Shown: piece by piece, positions 40,862 through 50,641 of the stretch | Numbering within the stretch: the first letter of the stretch is position 1 | Layout: each line of letters begins with the position of its first letter | Assembly (NCBI RefSeq): GCF_003056345.1 | Contig: NZ_PYWB01000001.1 | Coordinates: 248,001-312,000 of the forward strand | DNA: 64,000 nt | DNA from: Devosia submarina | GTDB lineage: Bacteria > Pseudomonadota > Alphaproteobacteria > Rhizobiales > Devosiaceae | Direction of reading: 5' to 3' | The notes under the pieces: model-generated | What the model was told of the DNA's origin: nothing | What the model saw: only the letters and a program-made list of their open reading frames with translations | Databases searched by the model: none | Made by a program: the position numbers and the translations under genes

Positions 40862-41695
40862 TTGGCCGACTTAGTGAAAAACCACGACTACCACATGGTC
40901 GAACCCAGCCCATGGCCCGCCGTGATGTCGGCGGCTGTGTTTGTTCTGGCCGTGGGCGGTGTTGCTTGGATGCGCGATTGGACCCCATGGATCTTCTTCG
41001 TGGGTCTCGTAGGCGTTCTTTACACCATGTATGCCTGGTGGAGCGACGTGGTGCGCGAAGCCAATGGCGGCTACCACACACCCGTGGTGCAGCTGCACCA
41101 CCGTTACGGCATGATGCTGTTCATCGCTTCTGAAGTGATGGTGTTTTTTGCCTTCTTCTGGGCTTATTTCGACGGCTTCTTCCGAGTCGATGACATTGAG
41201 CAGTATGCCCGCGTAGGCTTCACGGGTGGTCATTGGCCGCCGGCCGGGATCGAACTGTTCGACCCATTCCACCTGCCGCTCTTCAACACGCTTCTGCTGC
41301 TGACCTCGGGCACCACCGTGACATGGGCGCACCACGCGCTGCTGGAAGGCGATCGCGACGGACTTAAATGGGGCCTGTGGCTCACCGTTCTGCTCGGTGT
41401 GATCTTCACCGGCGTTCAGGCTCTGGAATATTCCGAGGCCGGTTTCAGCTTCGGCCAGAACATCTACGGCGCCACCTTCTTCATGGCGACGGGCCTGCAC
41501 GGTTTCCACGTCCTGATCGGCACCATTTTCCTGGCCGTGTGCCTGGTCCGTGCCTATCGCGGCGACTTCACGCCGGAGCGTCACCTGGGCTTTGAATTCG
41601 CGGCCTGGTACTGGCACTTCGTGGACGTGGTCTGGCTCTTCCTGTTTGCCTCTATCTATATCTGGGGCAGCTGGGGCGTCCCGATCAGCCACTGA
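40862..41695 (+). CDS. coxC: Cytochrome c oxidase subunit III
   Basis: A 277-residue, seven-helix subunit III. KNHDYHMVEPSPWPA, FWAYFDGFF, TSGTTVTWAHHAL and EFAAWYWHFVDVVWLFLF are conserved landmarks. The start is TTG at 40862, with a GGGGGA site about 9 bases upstream. The DUF983 gene I would expect to follow in related operons is absent; SURF1 comes next. Confidence 0.95.
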   Translation: MADLVKNHDYHMVEPSPWPAVMSAAVFVLAVGGVAWMRDWTPWIFFVGLVGVLYTMYAWWSDVVREANGGYHTPVVQLHHRYGMMLFIASEVMVFFAFFWAYFDGFFRVDDIEQYARVGFTGGHWPPAGIELFDPFHLPLFNTLLLLTSGTTVTWAHHALLEGDRDGLKWGLWLTVLLGVIFTGVQALEYSEAGFSFGQNIYGATFFMATGLHGFHVLIGTIFLAVCLVRAYRGDFTPERHLGFEFAAWYWHFVDVVWLFLFASIYIWGSWGVPISH

Positions 41696-41709
41696 TCGAT
41701 CCAGATGGT

Positions 41710-41744
41710 AAAAAAATGGGGCGCAGCCGGAGGGTTGCGCCCCA
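41710..41744. terminator. Hairpin with A-tract between coxC and SURF1
   Basis: TGGGGCGCA (41717-41725) pairs perfectly with TGCGCCCCA (41736-41744). Seven A precede it (41710-41716). As a rho-independent terminator it is well formed on the minus strand (stem then seven T), while on the plus strand it is followed only by ATCCTTTG. It may reduce read-through from coxC into SURF1. Confidence 0.5.
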
Positions 41745-41814
41745 ATCCTTTGTAGATAGCCTTTGCTCACCGCTTTGGTTCACATTGTTCACCTTGCGCC
41801 TACAAGGAACATCC

Positions 41815-42570
41815 ATGGATAGCCCAGCACGCCACCGCATCATGACGGTTACTTTTGCGGTGCTCATGCTTGTATTGGCTGCGGTATGCGTCTGGCTGGG
41901 CACCTGGCAGATGCAGCGCCTGGGCGAAAAGGATGCCCTGGTGGCGCTTGTCGGGGAGCGCCTAAACGCTGCTCCCGTGCCAGCGCCACCGGCTGCCCAA
42001 TGGCCGAGCCTTGACGTCCAAGCCCTCAACTATCAGCCCGTCTCCCTGACCGGGGCCTTCCGCTACAACCAGACGGTGACGGTATTCACCAATCTCAGCA
42101 ACGCACGGGGACCTGCTTCTGGCCCCGGCTATTGGGTGGTGACGCCCTTTGTGCTTGCCGATGGCGGGACGGTCTTCGTCAATCGCGGTTTTGTTCCGGA
42201 AGAATTCCAGGAAGCGGCCGTGACGGACTCCGAAGGCGATGAATCGCAGGTCACCATCTCCGGTCTCCTGCGTCCTTCCGAGCCTGCGGGCTTCATGACG
42301 CCCGAAGCGGACAGTTCCAACCGCATTGAATGGGTGCGCGATACCGGCCGGCTTGCTGCCATGGTTGATCCGGCACTAGCGCCCATCGCGCCTTTTTATA
42401 TCGACCTGGGCGCAGGCGTGTCGGGTGAGCTGCCGCAAGGTGGCGAAACTATCGTGGATTTCTCCAACAACCATCTGGGCTATGCCTATACCTGGTACGG
42501 CTTTGCGATCGTGGCTGTTGTCATGCTCGGCTTCTGGCTCTGGCGCCAGCGGCAGCCACGCAAGCTCTGA
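41815..42570 (+). CDS. SURF1 family cytochrome oxidase assembly protein
   Basis: A 251-residue SURF1/Shy1-type heme a insertion factor. One N-terminal and one C-terminal membrane helix flank a periplasmic domain with LGTWQMQRLGEKDAL, FVNRGFVPEE and the final NNHLGYAYTWYGFAI. The ATG at 41815 follows AAGGAA. The longer frame from 41716 starts inside the hairpin and is rejected. Confidence 0.92.
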   Translation: MDSPARHRIMTVTFAVLMLVLAAVCVWLGTWQMQRLGEKDALVALVGERLNAAPVPAPPAAQWPSLDVQALNYQPVSLTGAFRYNQTVTVFTNLSNARGPASGPGYWVVTPFVLADGGTVFVNRGFVPEEFQEAAVTDSEGDESQVTISGLLRPSEPAGFMTPEADSSNRIEWVRDTGRLAAMVDPALAPIAPFYIDLGAGVSGELPQGGETIVDFSNNHLGYAYTWYGFAIVAVVMLGFWLWRQRQPRKL

Positions 42571-42640
42571 CCGGCAAAAACTTGCGGTCGCTTCCGGGTT
42601 TTTATAGGTTGCAGCAATTCTGAAAGGGCCTTCCCCCCGA

Positions 42641-44035
42641 ATGCAATTCATATCAACGCGTGGCCAGGCCCCGGCGCTCGGCTTTTCCGACGCGGTCTTG
42701 GCCGGTCTGGCATCCGACGGTGGCCTTTATGTTCCGCAAAGCTGGCCCCAGCTCAGCCATGCTGAAATAGCCGCTTTCGCCGGCAAGACCTATTCCGAAG
42801 TCGCCTTTGACATCATCAGCCGCTTTGTCGGCGATGAAATACCGGCAACAACGCTCAAGACCATTATCGAGGAAAGCTACGCCGTTTTCCGCCACCCATC
42901 GGTGACGCCGCTAGTCGAGCTCGAGCCCAACCATTTCATTCTCGAGCTGTTTCATGGTCCCACCCTCGCGTTCAAGGACGTGGCCATGCAGTTCCTGAGC
43001 CGGATCATGGATCATATCCTGCTTGAGCGTGGCCTCAAGGCGACCATTGTTGGTGCGACTTCTGGCGACACAGGCTCGGCAGCCATCGAAGCATTCCGTG
43101 GTCGCGACACCACAGATATTTTCATTCTTCATCCCCAAGGCCGCACCTCGCCCGTGCAGCGCCTGCAGATGACGACCGTACTGGATGCCAATGTCCATAA
43201 TCTGGCGCTTGAGGGGACGTTTGACGATTGCCAAAACATCGTCAAGGCGATGTTCAACAACCATCGCTTCCGCGATCGCGTTCGGCTTTCCGGTGTGAAC
43301 TCCATCAACTGGGGCCGCATCGTTGCGCAGATTGTTTATTACTTCACCGCCGCATCGTCCCTGGGAAGCCCGCATCGCCCGGTGAGCTTCACCGTTCCAA
43401 CCGGCAATTTCGGGGATGTCTTCGCCGGCTATTGCGCCAAGGCCATGGGCCTGCCGATCGAAAAGCTGGTGATCGCCACCAATTCAAACGACATTCTAGC
43501 GCGGACCCTTGAGACTGGGCGCTACGAGATGGATGGCGTCGTGCCCACCATCAGTCCTTCCATGGATATCCAGATCTCCTCCAATTTCGAGCGGCTGCTG
43601 TTTGAAAGCGCAGGGCGCGATGCTGGTGCCGTGGTGCGCATGATGGACGGGCTCAAGCAGTCGGGCGGCTTTGCCTTGCCCGAGAATGCCCTCGCCGCCA
43701 TCCGCCAGAACTTCGCTGCTGCGCGCACCAGCGAAGCGGAAACGCGCGCTACCATTTCCATGACCCACCAGGCCGCCGGCTATCTGCTGGATCCCCACAC
43801 GGCCGTGGCGGTCAACGTCGCCCGCCACCAGCCTCACGGCACGACGCCCATGATCACCTTGGCGACTGCCCACCCCGCAAAGTTCCCCGCGTCCGTCCGT
43901 GAGGCGGCCGGTATAGAACCCGCGCTGCCGACCTGGCTGGCAGATCTTTATTCGCGCGAGGAGCGCCTGAGCGTGCTTGCCAACGACCAGCACCTTGTTG
44001 AAGAATTCATTTCAGCGCGGACGCGCGCTGCTTGA
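42641..44035 (+). CDS. thrC: Threonine synthase
   Basis: A 464-residue PLP enzyme converting O-phosphohomoserine to threonine. The PLP lysine is K112 in HGPTLAFKDVAMQF. VGATSGDTGSAAIEAF is the phosphate loop, and VNSINWGRIVAQIVYYF and FTVPTGNFGDVFAGY are family signatures. The N-terminal FISTRGQAPALGFSDAVLAGLASDGGLYVP matches the fungal/proteobacterial long type. It probably co-transcribes with the M16 peptidase 51 bp downstream. Confidence 0.96.
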   Translation: MQFISTRGQAPALGFSDAVLAGLASDGGLYVPQSWPQLSHAEIAAFAGKTYSEVAFDIISRFVGDEIPATTLKTIIEESYAVFRHPSVTPLVELEPNHFILELFHGPTLAFKDVAMQFLSRIMDHILLERGLKATIVGATSGDTGSAAIEAFRGRDTTDIFILHPQGRTSPVQRLQMTTVLDANVHNLALEGTFDDCQNIVKAMFNNHRFRDRVRLSGVNSINWGRIVAQIVYYFTAASSLGSPHRPVSFTVPTGNFGDVFAGYCAKAMGLPIEKLVIATNSNDILARTLETGRYEMDGVVPTISPSMDIQISSNFERLLFESAGRDAGAVVRMMDGLKQSGGFALPENALAAIRQNFAAARTSEAETRATISMTHQAAGYLLDPHTAVAVNVARHQPHGTTPMITLATAHPAKFPASVREAAGIEPALPTWLADLYSREERLSVLANDQHLVEEFISARTRAA

Positions 44036-44086
44036 ATCACAAGAGGACCATGCGGTTTTAGCCCCGCTAGGCCCGAGGAGAACTGC

Positions 44087-45349
44087 GTGAGCGTACAATC
44101 TACGACCCTGGACAATGGCATGGTGGTCCTGTCCGACGACATGCCACACCTGGAAAGTGCTTCCCTGGGTGTCTGGGTCAAGGCAGGAGCCCGTTCCGAG
44201 CGCAAGGCCGAACATGGCATCTCCCATCTGCTCGAGCATATGGCATTCAAGGGAACTACGTCGCGCAATGCGCTCGAAATCGCTGAAGCGATTGAAAATG
44301 TGGGTGGCGATCTCAATGCCGCAACCTCCATCGAGCACACCGGCTATTTCGCCAGAGTCCTCAAGGAAGATGTGGTGCTCGCCGCCGATATCCTCAGCGA
44401 CATCTTGCAGAATTCGCTCTTCGATAATGATGAGCTGACGCGTGAAAAGCAGGTGATCGTCCAGGAGATCGGCGCTGCCCGCGACAACCCGGACGATTAC
44501 GTGTTCGATCTGTTCCAAGCGGCGGCCTTTCCCACCCAGCCCATCGGGCGCACCATCCTGGGCACCGTGGACTCGGTCCGCGACTTCAACCCCGACATGA
44601 TCCGCAAATACATGAACCGGAATTATGTCGGCGATCACATGGTTATGGCCGCGGCCGGCAATGTCGACCATGATGGGCTTGTGGAAGTCGCCCGCACGCG
44701 CTTTGCCGACCTCAAGCCCAATGGCGCACCAGCTCCGCAACGAGCAGAATACCAGGGCGGGGAGGAGCGTCTCCAGTCCGACCATGAACAGGCGCACATC
44801 GTCATTGGTTTTGAAGGCCGTGCCTATAATGCCGATGGTTTCTATGCAGCCCAGGTTCTCGCCTCCATTCTCGGTGGCGGCATGAGCTCGCGCCTGTTCC
44901 AGGAAGTGCGTGAGCGCCGCGGCCTCTGCTATTCCGTTTATTCCTTCCACTGGGCCTTTGCCGATAGTGGCGTATTCGGCGTTGCCGCGGCAACCGGTGA
45001 AGAAGAAGTCGCTGATCTCGTCCCGGTGGTTCTCGATGAACTCAAGCGCGCTACCCAGTCGATCACCGAAGAAGAGGTGATCCGCGTGCGCAACCAGATT
45101 CGCGCCGGGCTGCTGATGTCGCTGGAAAGCCCCTCGGCCCGTGCTGGCCAGCTTGCCCGCCAGCAGATCCTCTGGGGCAGGCCAATCCCCATGCAGGAAA
45201 CGGTTGATCGCATCAACGCCATTACGGCCAAGCGCGTCCAGGACATAGCCGAACAGATTTTCACGCAAGGCTCACCAACCCTTGCTGGCATTGGGCCCAT
45301 CGGCAATCTCGCCGACGTTGGCGCCATTGGCGATTATCTGAAAAGCTGA
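44087..45349 (+). CDS. M16 family zinc metallopeptidase
   Basis: A 420-residue pitrilysin-like peptidase close to the mitochondrial processing peptidase beta type. The inverted zinc motif HLLEH is at residues 47-51, and the downstream Glu ligand lies in VIVQEIGAARDNPDD. The second half carries the GGGMSSRLFQEVRERRGLCYS loop, typical of the family. The start is GTG at 44087. No signal peptide is seen. The substrate is unknown. Confidence 0.9.
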   Translation: MSVQSTTLDNGMVVLSDDMPHLESASLGVWVKAGARSERKAEHGISHLLEHMAFKGTTSRNALEIAEAIENVGGDLNAATSIEHTGYFARVLKEDVVLAADILSDILQNSLFDNDELTREKQVIVQEIGAARDNPDDYVFDLFQAAAFPTQPIGRTILGTVDSVRDFNPDMIRKYMNRNYVGDHMVMAAAGNVDHDGLVEVARTRFADLKPNGAPAPQRAEYQGGEERLQSDHEQAHIVIGFEGRAYNADGFYAAQVLASILGGGMSSRLFQEVRERRGLCYSVYSFHWAFADSGVFGVAAATGEEEVADLVPVVLDELKRATQSITEEEVIRVRNQIRAGLLMSLESPSARAGQLARQQILWGRPIPMQETVDRINAITAKRVQDIAEQIFTQGSPTLAGIGPIGNLADVGAIGDYLKS

Positions 45350-45350
45350 C

Positions 45351-45962
45351 ATGGCCGTGCAATGGCCCTGGTCGTCGGCGACCCCCTTGATCGCCCTTCG
45401 GGGCAAGCAATTGTTGCTGCGCCTGCCGCAAATGAGCGATTACGAGCCCTGGTACAAGCTGCGGCTCGACAGCCGCGAATTCCTAAAGCCCTTTGAGCCC
45501 CGCTGGAGCGAAGCCGATCTGAGTCGGCGCATCTTCGCAATGCGCGTCCGGCGGGCGCGCGAAGAGGCCGAAGCGGGCACGGACTATTCCTTTTTCGTCT
45601 TTGTCCTCAAGGGTCAGCAGGAGATCCTGGTAGGCGGGATAACCCTCTCCAATGTTCGGCGGCGGGCTGCCCAGTTTGTCAATCTGGGCTATTGGATGGG
45701 CCAGCCCTTTGCCGGCAAGGGGATCATGACCGAAGCCGTCGCCACCTGCCTGCCCTTTGTTTTCGACACGCTGGACCTTCACCGTATTCATGCGGCCTTC
45801 CTGCCCGGCAACATGGCGTCACGCCGCGTACTGGAAAAGAACGGCTTTGTGGAAGAAGGCTTTGCCGAGAAATACCTCCAGATCAACGGTCGCTGGGAAG
45901 ACCATGTGCTGTTTGGCTTGACGCGAGAGCGCTACGAGAGCCGGCGCTATACGCAACGCTGA
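45351..45962 (+). CDS. GNAT family N-acetyltransferase (RimJ/RimL type)
   Basis: A 203-residue acetyltransferase. LGYWMGQPFAGKGIMTEAV is the acetyl-CoA-binding motif A, followed by LDLHRIHAAFLPGNMASRRVLEKNGFVEEG. This is the RimJ/RimL subgroup, which acetylates ribosomal or other protein N-termini; the target is not known here. It begins 1 bp after the M16 peptidase stop. Confidence 0.88.
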   Translation: MAVQWPWSSATPLIALRGKQLLLRLPQMSDYEPWYKLRLDSREFLKPFEPRWSEADLSRRIFAMRVRRAREEAEAGTDYSFFVFVLKGQQEILVGGITLSNVRRRAAQFVNLGYWMGQPFAGKGIMTEAVATCLPFVFDTLDLHRIHAAFLPGNMASRRVLEKNGFVEEGFAEKYLQINGRWEDHVLFGLTRERYESRRYTQR

Positions 45963-46149
45963 AGGTCCAACGACCCGCTGCAAAGTCGTTGCTTATTGGC
46001 AACACGCCGCTAACCTTGTCGTCGGGAATAATCCCCGCTACCAAGGCTTGCTCCCGCCTTGGAGCGCACCGTCCTTGCACCCAGTCGCAATCGCGATAAG
46101 TCCGGTCCGCTGCCACAATGAAGCCTACCGCAGGATATAATCGCCCCTG

Positions 46150-49029
46150 ATGCGTCACCTCTATGCACTCGCGATGTGTTTTGCGTTCGCGCTGGCCGTC
46201 CTCGCACCCGCCTCGGCGTTCGAAGTCATTTCCGTCCCCGAGGACGTCAATGCTGTCAATCTGTCCGAGGTCATCGAGATCCAGCCAGGGCCGGAAGGGC
46301 GCATCCAGCTCTCCACTGCGCCTGGCGCGGATGGCATTATCCGGCGCATCGAGGTTTTGGCCTCCGAGCGCGGCACGACACCCAATTTCGCGCTGTTTGC
46401 CTTGCGCAACGAAAGCGACCAGCAGGTCGAGCGGCTCCTCGTCGCCCCATTCTTCCGGCTGCCCGGCTCAGGCATCTTCCAGCCCGATCTCGGCAATGAT
46501 CGGCTGACCGCGCTCACGCCAAGCGCCGGCATTCGCCCGGTTCGCCTCACCGACAGCGAAGCCGATGTTTTCGAAGTGACGCTGGACCCCGGCGCTACCG
46601 TCACCTTTGTTGCCGAACTTACCTCCGGCGATCTGCCCGAGCTCTATCTGTGGCAGCCCAATGCCTATCGCGACTACGTCAACAGCTTCACCCTGTTCAG
46701 GGGCGTGGTGCTGGGCGTGGCGTCACTGGCGGCAATTTTCCTCACCATCATGTTCGTGGTGAAGGGCAGGGGGGTATTCCCCGCGACGGCCGCCTTTGCC
46801 TGGGCCGTGTTGATCTACCTGCTGATCGATTTTGGCGTGCTGGGCCGCCTCCTGGGCCTGCCCGCCAGCGGCATGCAGCCCCTGCGCGCTGCGGCCGAGG
46901 CTGGCCTTGCAACAACGCTGGCAGGTTTTTTGTTCATCTACCTCAATTTGCACCGCTGGCACTTGCGCTTCGTGCATCTGGCGCTGGGTCTTGCCGCGCT
47001 GTTCCTTGCCTTGTTCGCCTTTGCCTTCTTTCAGCCGGCGATTGCGGCGAGCATTGCGCGGTTGGTGCTGGCGCTGCTCGGTCTTTCCGGCTTCTTCCTG
47101 ATCCTCCTTCTGGCCCTGCGCGGCTATGACCGCGCGGTGCTCCTAGTGCCCACCTGGATCATCTTCATCGCCTGGCTGTTCTATTCCTGGCTGGTTGTTT
47201 CGGGCCAGGTCTCCAATGACATAGCCCAGCCTGCCGTCGGGGGCGGGTTGGTGTTGATCGTCATGCTCCTGGGCTTTACGGCCGTGCAGCACGCCTTTTC
47301 CGAAGGGCAGGTGTCCATCGGCACGCTGTCCGAAGTGGAGCGGCGCGCGCTAGCACTCACCGGCTCTGGCGATTTCGTGTTCGACTGGAACATCGAGCGT
47401 GACCGCGTCTCGGTCAGCGATGAACTGGCAACCCGATTGGGCGAAAAGCGTGGCGCCCTGCGCGGCGCCATCAAGCGTTGGCTCGATCGCGTACACCCGG
47501 ATGACCGTGACCGCTTCCGCACGGCCTTTGATACGTTGGTGGAACTGCGCCGCGGCAAAGTCTCCACCGACATGCGCATAGCCGGCCATGATGGCAGCTA
47601 TCGCGCCTTCCGCATGCGGGTAAAGCCCGTGATCGGGGGCGACGGGCAGGTCAACCGCATTGTGGGCACCCTGCAGGACGTCACTGAAGACCGGGCCGCG
47701 CGCGAGCGACTCCTTCATGACGCTGTGCATGACAGCCTCACGGGCTTGCCCAATCGCATGCTGTTCCTGGATCGTCTGGAGCGCGCGCTGGTGCGCGCCC
47801 GCACACCGGGCGGCATCAAGCCGGCCGTGTTCCTGATCGACATCGACCGCTTCATGGAGCTCGAAGAGCGGATCGGGCACTCGGCGGCCGACTCGGTCCT
47901 GCTCGCCATCTCCCGCCGCATTTCGCGCGTGCTGCGCCCGCTCGATACTGTGGCGCGCGTTACCAGCGATCAGTTCGCGGTTATCTTGGCATCCGAGCAG
48001 GTGGCCGGCAAAATCGCCGAAACAGCCGAGCAGATTCGCAAGGCGCTGAAGGCCCCCTTCAATTTTGGCGACCGGGACCTCTCGCTCACGGCATCCATTG
48101 GCGTCACCATCTATGACAGCAATCCGGCTGAAGCTGCGGATGTGCTGCGCGACGCTGAACTTGCCATGTACTACGCCAAGCGCCTAGGCGGCGACCGCAT
48201 CGAAGCCTATCGCGCCTCGGCCCGCTCCATTGCAGCCTACAATCGGGCGAGCGAAGAGGATCTGGAACGCGGCATGAAGCAGGGCGAATTGCATGTGCAG
48301 TTCCAGCCCATCATGGACATCCAGACCGGTCAGATGGCCGGCGCCGAGGCATTGATGCGCTGGCAGCACCCCACGCGCGGTGCCGTCAACCCCGATGAGT
48401 TCGTGGCCCTGGCAGAGCGCTCCGGCCAGATCGAGAAGCTCGGCCGCCTGTCCTTCGAGCAGGCTGCAGGGCAAGCCAAGGACTGGATGAACACGATCGG
48501 GTTGCCCGAAGATTTTTTTATCGCGGTCAACCTGTCGCCCAGCCAATTGGCGACCGAAACCCTGCTCAATGACATGCGCAATCTGGTAAGTCAGGACAAG
48601 GCGCTAGCCCAGCACCTAAAGCTCGAGATTACCGAATCGCAGGTGATGACCAATCCCGAGCATTCCGCCTATATGCTGCAGGCGCTCCGCGACCTTGGGC
48701 TGGGCTTGGCACTCGATGATTTCGGCACCGGCCATTCATCCCTGAGCTATCTGCACCGGTTCCCGTTTGACACGGTCAAGATCCCGCAGACCTTCGTGAA
48801 GATGGGTCAGGAGAACGGCATGGCTCACACCCAGGCCCCGATCATCCGCTCGATCGTGGCTCTCGCAACCGATCTTGATCTGATGGTGATTGCCGAGGGA
48901 GTGGAAACCCTGGACGAAATCGAGCGCCTGCGTCAGCTCAACTGCCGCTATGCCCAAGGCTTCGCCTTCGGCGCGGCCATGACGGGAATCGAATTCACCA
49001 AAAAGCTCAGTGCTCAGTTAGGGCGCTAG
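46150..49029 (+). CDS. Membrane sensor with PAS, degenerate GGDEF and EAL domains
   Basis: A 959-residue c-di-GMP signalling protein. The signal peptide (1-23) is followed by a periplasmic domain (about 24-175), seven hydrophobic helices (about 180-405), a PAS domain (about 410-515), GGDEF (about 520-680) and EAL (about 695-950). The GGDEF signature reads TSDQF (605-609), so cyclase activity is unlikely. EAL (733-735), DDFGTG (856-861), ITESQ and AEGVET are intact, so phosphodiesterase activity is likely. The layout resembles 7TM diverse-intracellular-signalling receptors. It stands alone upstream of yqgE, with which it overlaps 4 bp tail to tail. Confidence 0.9.
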   Translation: MRHLYALAMCFAFALAVLAPASAFEVISVPEDVNAVNLSEVIEIQPGPEGRIQLSTAPGADGIIRRIEVLASERGTTPNFALFALRNESDQQVERLLVAPFFRLPGSGIFQPDLGNDRLTALTPSAGIRPVRLTDSEADVFEVTLDPGATVTFVAELTSGDLPELYLWQPNAYRDYVNSFTLFRGVVLGVASLAAIFLTIMFVVKGRGVFPATAAFAWAVLIYLLIDFGVLGRLLGLPASGMQPLRAAAEAGLATTLAGFLFIYLNLHRWHLRFVHLALGLAALFLALFAFAFFQPAIAASIARLVLALLGLSGFFLILLLALRGYDRAVLLVPTWIIFIAWLFYSWLVVSGQVSNDIAQPAVGGGLVLIVMLLGFTAVQHAFSEGQVSIGTLSEVERRALALTGSGDFVFDWNIERDRVSVSDELATRLGEKRGALRGAIKRWLDRVHPDDRDRFRTAFDTLVELRRGKVSTDMRIAGHDGSYRAFRMRVKPVIGGDGQVNRIVGTLQDVTEDRAARERLLHDAVHDSLTGLPNRMLFLDRLERALVRARTPGGIKPAVFLIDIDRFMELEERIGHSAADSVLLAISRRISRVLRPLDTVARVTSDQFAVILASEQVAGKIAETAEQIRKALKAPFNFGDRDLSLTASIGVTIYDSNPAEAADVLRDAELAMYYAKRLGGDRIEAYRASARSIAAYNRASEEDLERGMKQGELHVQFQPIMDIQTGQMAGAEALMRWQHPTRGAVNPDEFVALAERSGQIEKLGRLSFEQAAGQAKDWMNTIGLPEDFFIAVNLSPSQLATETLLNDMRNLVSQDKALAQHLKLEITESQVMTNPEHSAYMLQALRDLGLGLALDDFGTGHSSLSYLHRFPFDTVKIPQTFVKMGQENGMAHTQAPIIRSIVALATDLDLMVIAEGVETLDEIERLRQLNCRYAQGFAFGAAMTGIEFTKKLSAQLGR

Positions 49030-49601
49030 GCGTGGCCAACATCCGAGCTCAAGCTTGCCCGGGTGATGTGCAGGCTCGCCAAGGCCGCTTCATAACGTTG
49101 CTCAACCGGTGTCTCGAACACCAGTTCGCGCGAGAAGGGGGCCGTAAGCCAGCCATTGCGCGCGATCTCGTCTTCCAGCTGGCCCGGGCTCCAGCCGCAG
49201 CACCCCAATGCAAGCAAGGATGATTTGGGCGCAGGCCCGAAGGCCATGGCCTTGAGCACATCCAGCGTGGCCGTCAGGCAGACATCGTCGCCAACCCTGT
49301 AGCTGTTGCCGCTGACGTAGTCGGACGTATGGAGCACGAAACCGCGCCCTTTTTCCACCGGCCCACCACGCATGACCGTGCGCTCGCGAATTGAGTCGGG
49401 CAGGCGGATCACCGCGTCGGGGTCGCCCAGATCCAGCTCATCGAGAATATCGGCAAATCGCAGATCGGCGAGCTCCTGGTTAACGACGAGCCCCATGGCG
49501 CCTTCGCTACCATGGCCCACAACAAGAATAACGCTTTGTGCAAAGTTCTCATCCTGCATGTCGGGCATGGCGATGAGAAACTGTCCTTCAAGTGAGTTCA
49601 T
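49026..49601 (-). CDS. YqgE/AlgH family protein
   Basis: A 191-residue protein with MNSLEGQFLIAMPDMQDENF, LVVGHGSEGAMGLVVNQ, VMRGGPVEKGRGFVLH and ALGCCGWSPGQLEDEIARNGWL, all hallmarks of YqgE/UPF0301. The biochemical function is not established. The ATG at 49601 is chosen over an upstream in-frame start at 49628. It is divergent from a DsbD-N-like gene and a peroxiredoxin gene, a neighbourhood I recall as common in Hyphomicrobiales. Confidence 0.93.
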   Translation of the reverse strand: MNSLEGQFLIAMPDMQDENFAQSVILVVGHGSEGAMGLVVNQELADLRFADILDELDLGDPDAVIRLPDSIRERTVMRGGPVEKGRGFVLHTSDYVSGNSYRVGDDVCLTATLDVLKAMAFGPAPKSSLLALGCCGWSPGQLEDEIARNGWLTAPFSRELVFETPVEQRYEAALASLHITRASLSSDVGHA

Positions 49602-49719
49602 GGGCCCAATGTAAGACGAGCGTCCCAAGCTGCCAAGACCGCAGCAACGCAGGTGATGGCGGGTGGGATCACGAAGCGATGATAGCCTGTCAGCTATTTA
49701 TTCACCCTGTCCTGCGTTA

Positions 49720-50547
49720 ATGGCGAGCGCAATGCGCTGTTTACTGGCTTTGGCCATTCTGGCCCTTTTCACCGGCTCCGCCCGCGCGGGCGAAACACCG
49801 TGGCAGGAAATTGCCCCGGAGGTCGAGATGCGCCTGATCAGCACCGGCAAGATCAAGCCTGATGGCACGACGCTGATCGCGCTGGAAATCAACATGCCGG
49901 AAAACACCAAGACTTATTGGCGCATACCAGGCGACACGGGCTTTCCGGCCGAACTTGATTTTTCCAGCTCAACCGGGGTGGAGGACCATGCGGTCCATTG
50001 GCCCTTCCCCAAGCGTGACCAGACTGCCGATTATCTCGACTATGTCTATTATGGCCCGACGGTCCTTCCCGTGGAACTGCAACTTACCGGCGATGCGCCC
50101 GAGCTGAAGCTTCACTCCGTGCTCGGAGTATGCTCGGACATCTGCGTTCCCGCCCAGGCGAGCTTTTCCATGCCGCTGGCCAATAGCAAGCCCGATAGCG
50201 CCAATGGTTTGCGCATAAAACAGGCCATGGCGCTTGCGCCTATTGAATGGCCGCAGAGCGAGCAGGCTTTCGGCGACGTCATCTACGACGCGACGCAGGG
50301 TGAATTGCGTATCCCAGTCATGTCATCGGCGGTGGATTTGTCCTCCCTGATCGTCACCGCGCCCGATGGTTCACCGCATTACGGAACGCCGCAAAAAAGC
50401 CCCGAACCAAACCTAGTCGTCGTGCCGGTCTTGGATGGGGCAGACGAATTCAGCACGAACGCGCAATCTGTTCAGCTGACATTCATGACTGATGAGGGAT
50501 CATTCGAAACGACCCGCACCATAGAATTTGGGGCAGCTGGGCTATAG
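49720..50547 (+). CDS. Periplasmic DsbD N-terminal-like protein
   Basis: About 275 residues, with a signal peptide (LLALAILALFTGSARA) and an immunoglobulin-like fold resembling the N-terminal domain of the thiol:disulfide interchange protein DsbD. A close Cys pair lies in LGVCSDICVPAQASF. The membrane and thioredoxin domains of full DsbD are absent. It probably acts in periplasmic thiol redox control, possibly with the peroxiredoxin encoded next. The start is uncertain: 49720 and 49732 are both possible and neither has a good ribosome binding site. Confidence 0.75.
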   Translation: MASAMRCLLALAILALFTGSARAGETPWQEIAPEVEMRLISTGKIKPDGTTLIALEINMPENTKTYWRIPGDTGFPAELDFSSSTGVEDHAVHWPFPKRDQTADYLDYVYYGPTVLPVELQLTGDAPELKLHSVLGVCSDICVPAQASFSMPLANSKPDSANGLRIKQAMALAPIEWPQSEQAFGDVIYDATQGELRIPVMSSAVDLSSLIVTAPDGSPHYGTPQKSPEPNLVVVPVLDGADEFSTNAQSVQLTFMTDEGSFETTRTIEFGAAGL

Positions 50548-50641
50548 GGACGGCAACCACCGGCCTTGCTCTTGTGTGCCAAGGAACGGGCTGGGCGGCA
50601 CAATGCCGTCGCATATCGAGTAAACGGGGTAAATCAACACC

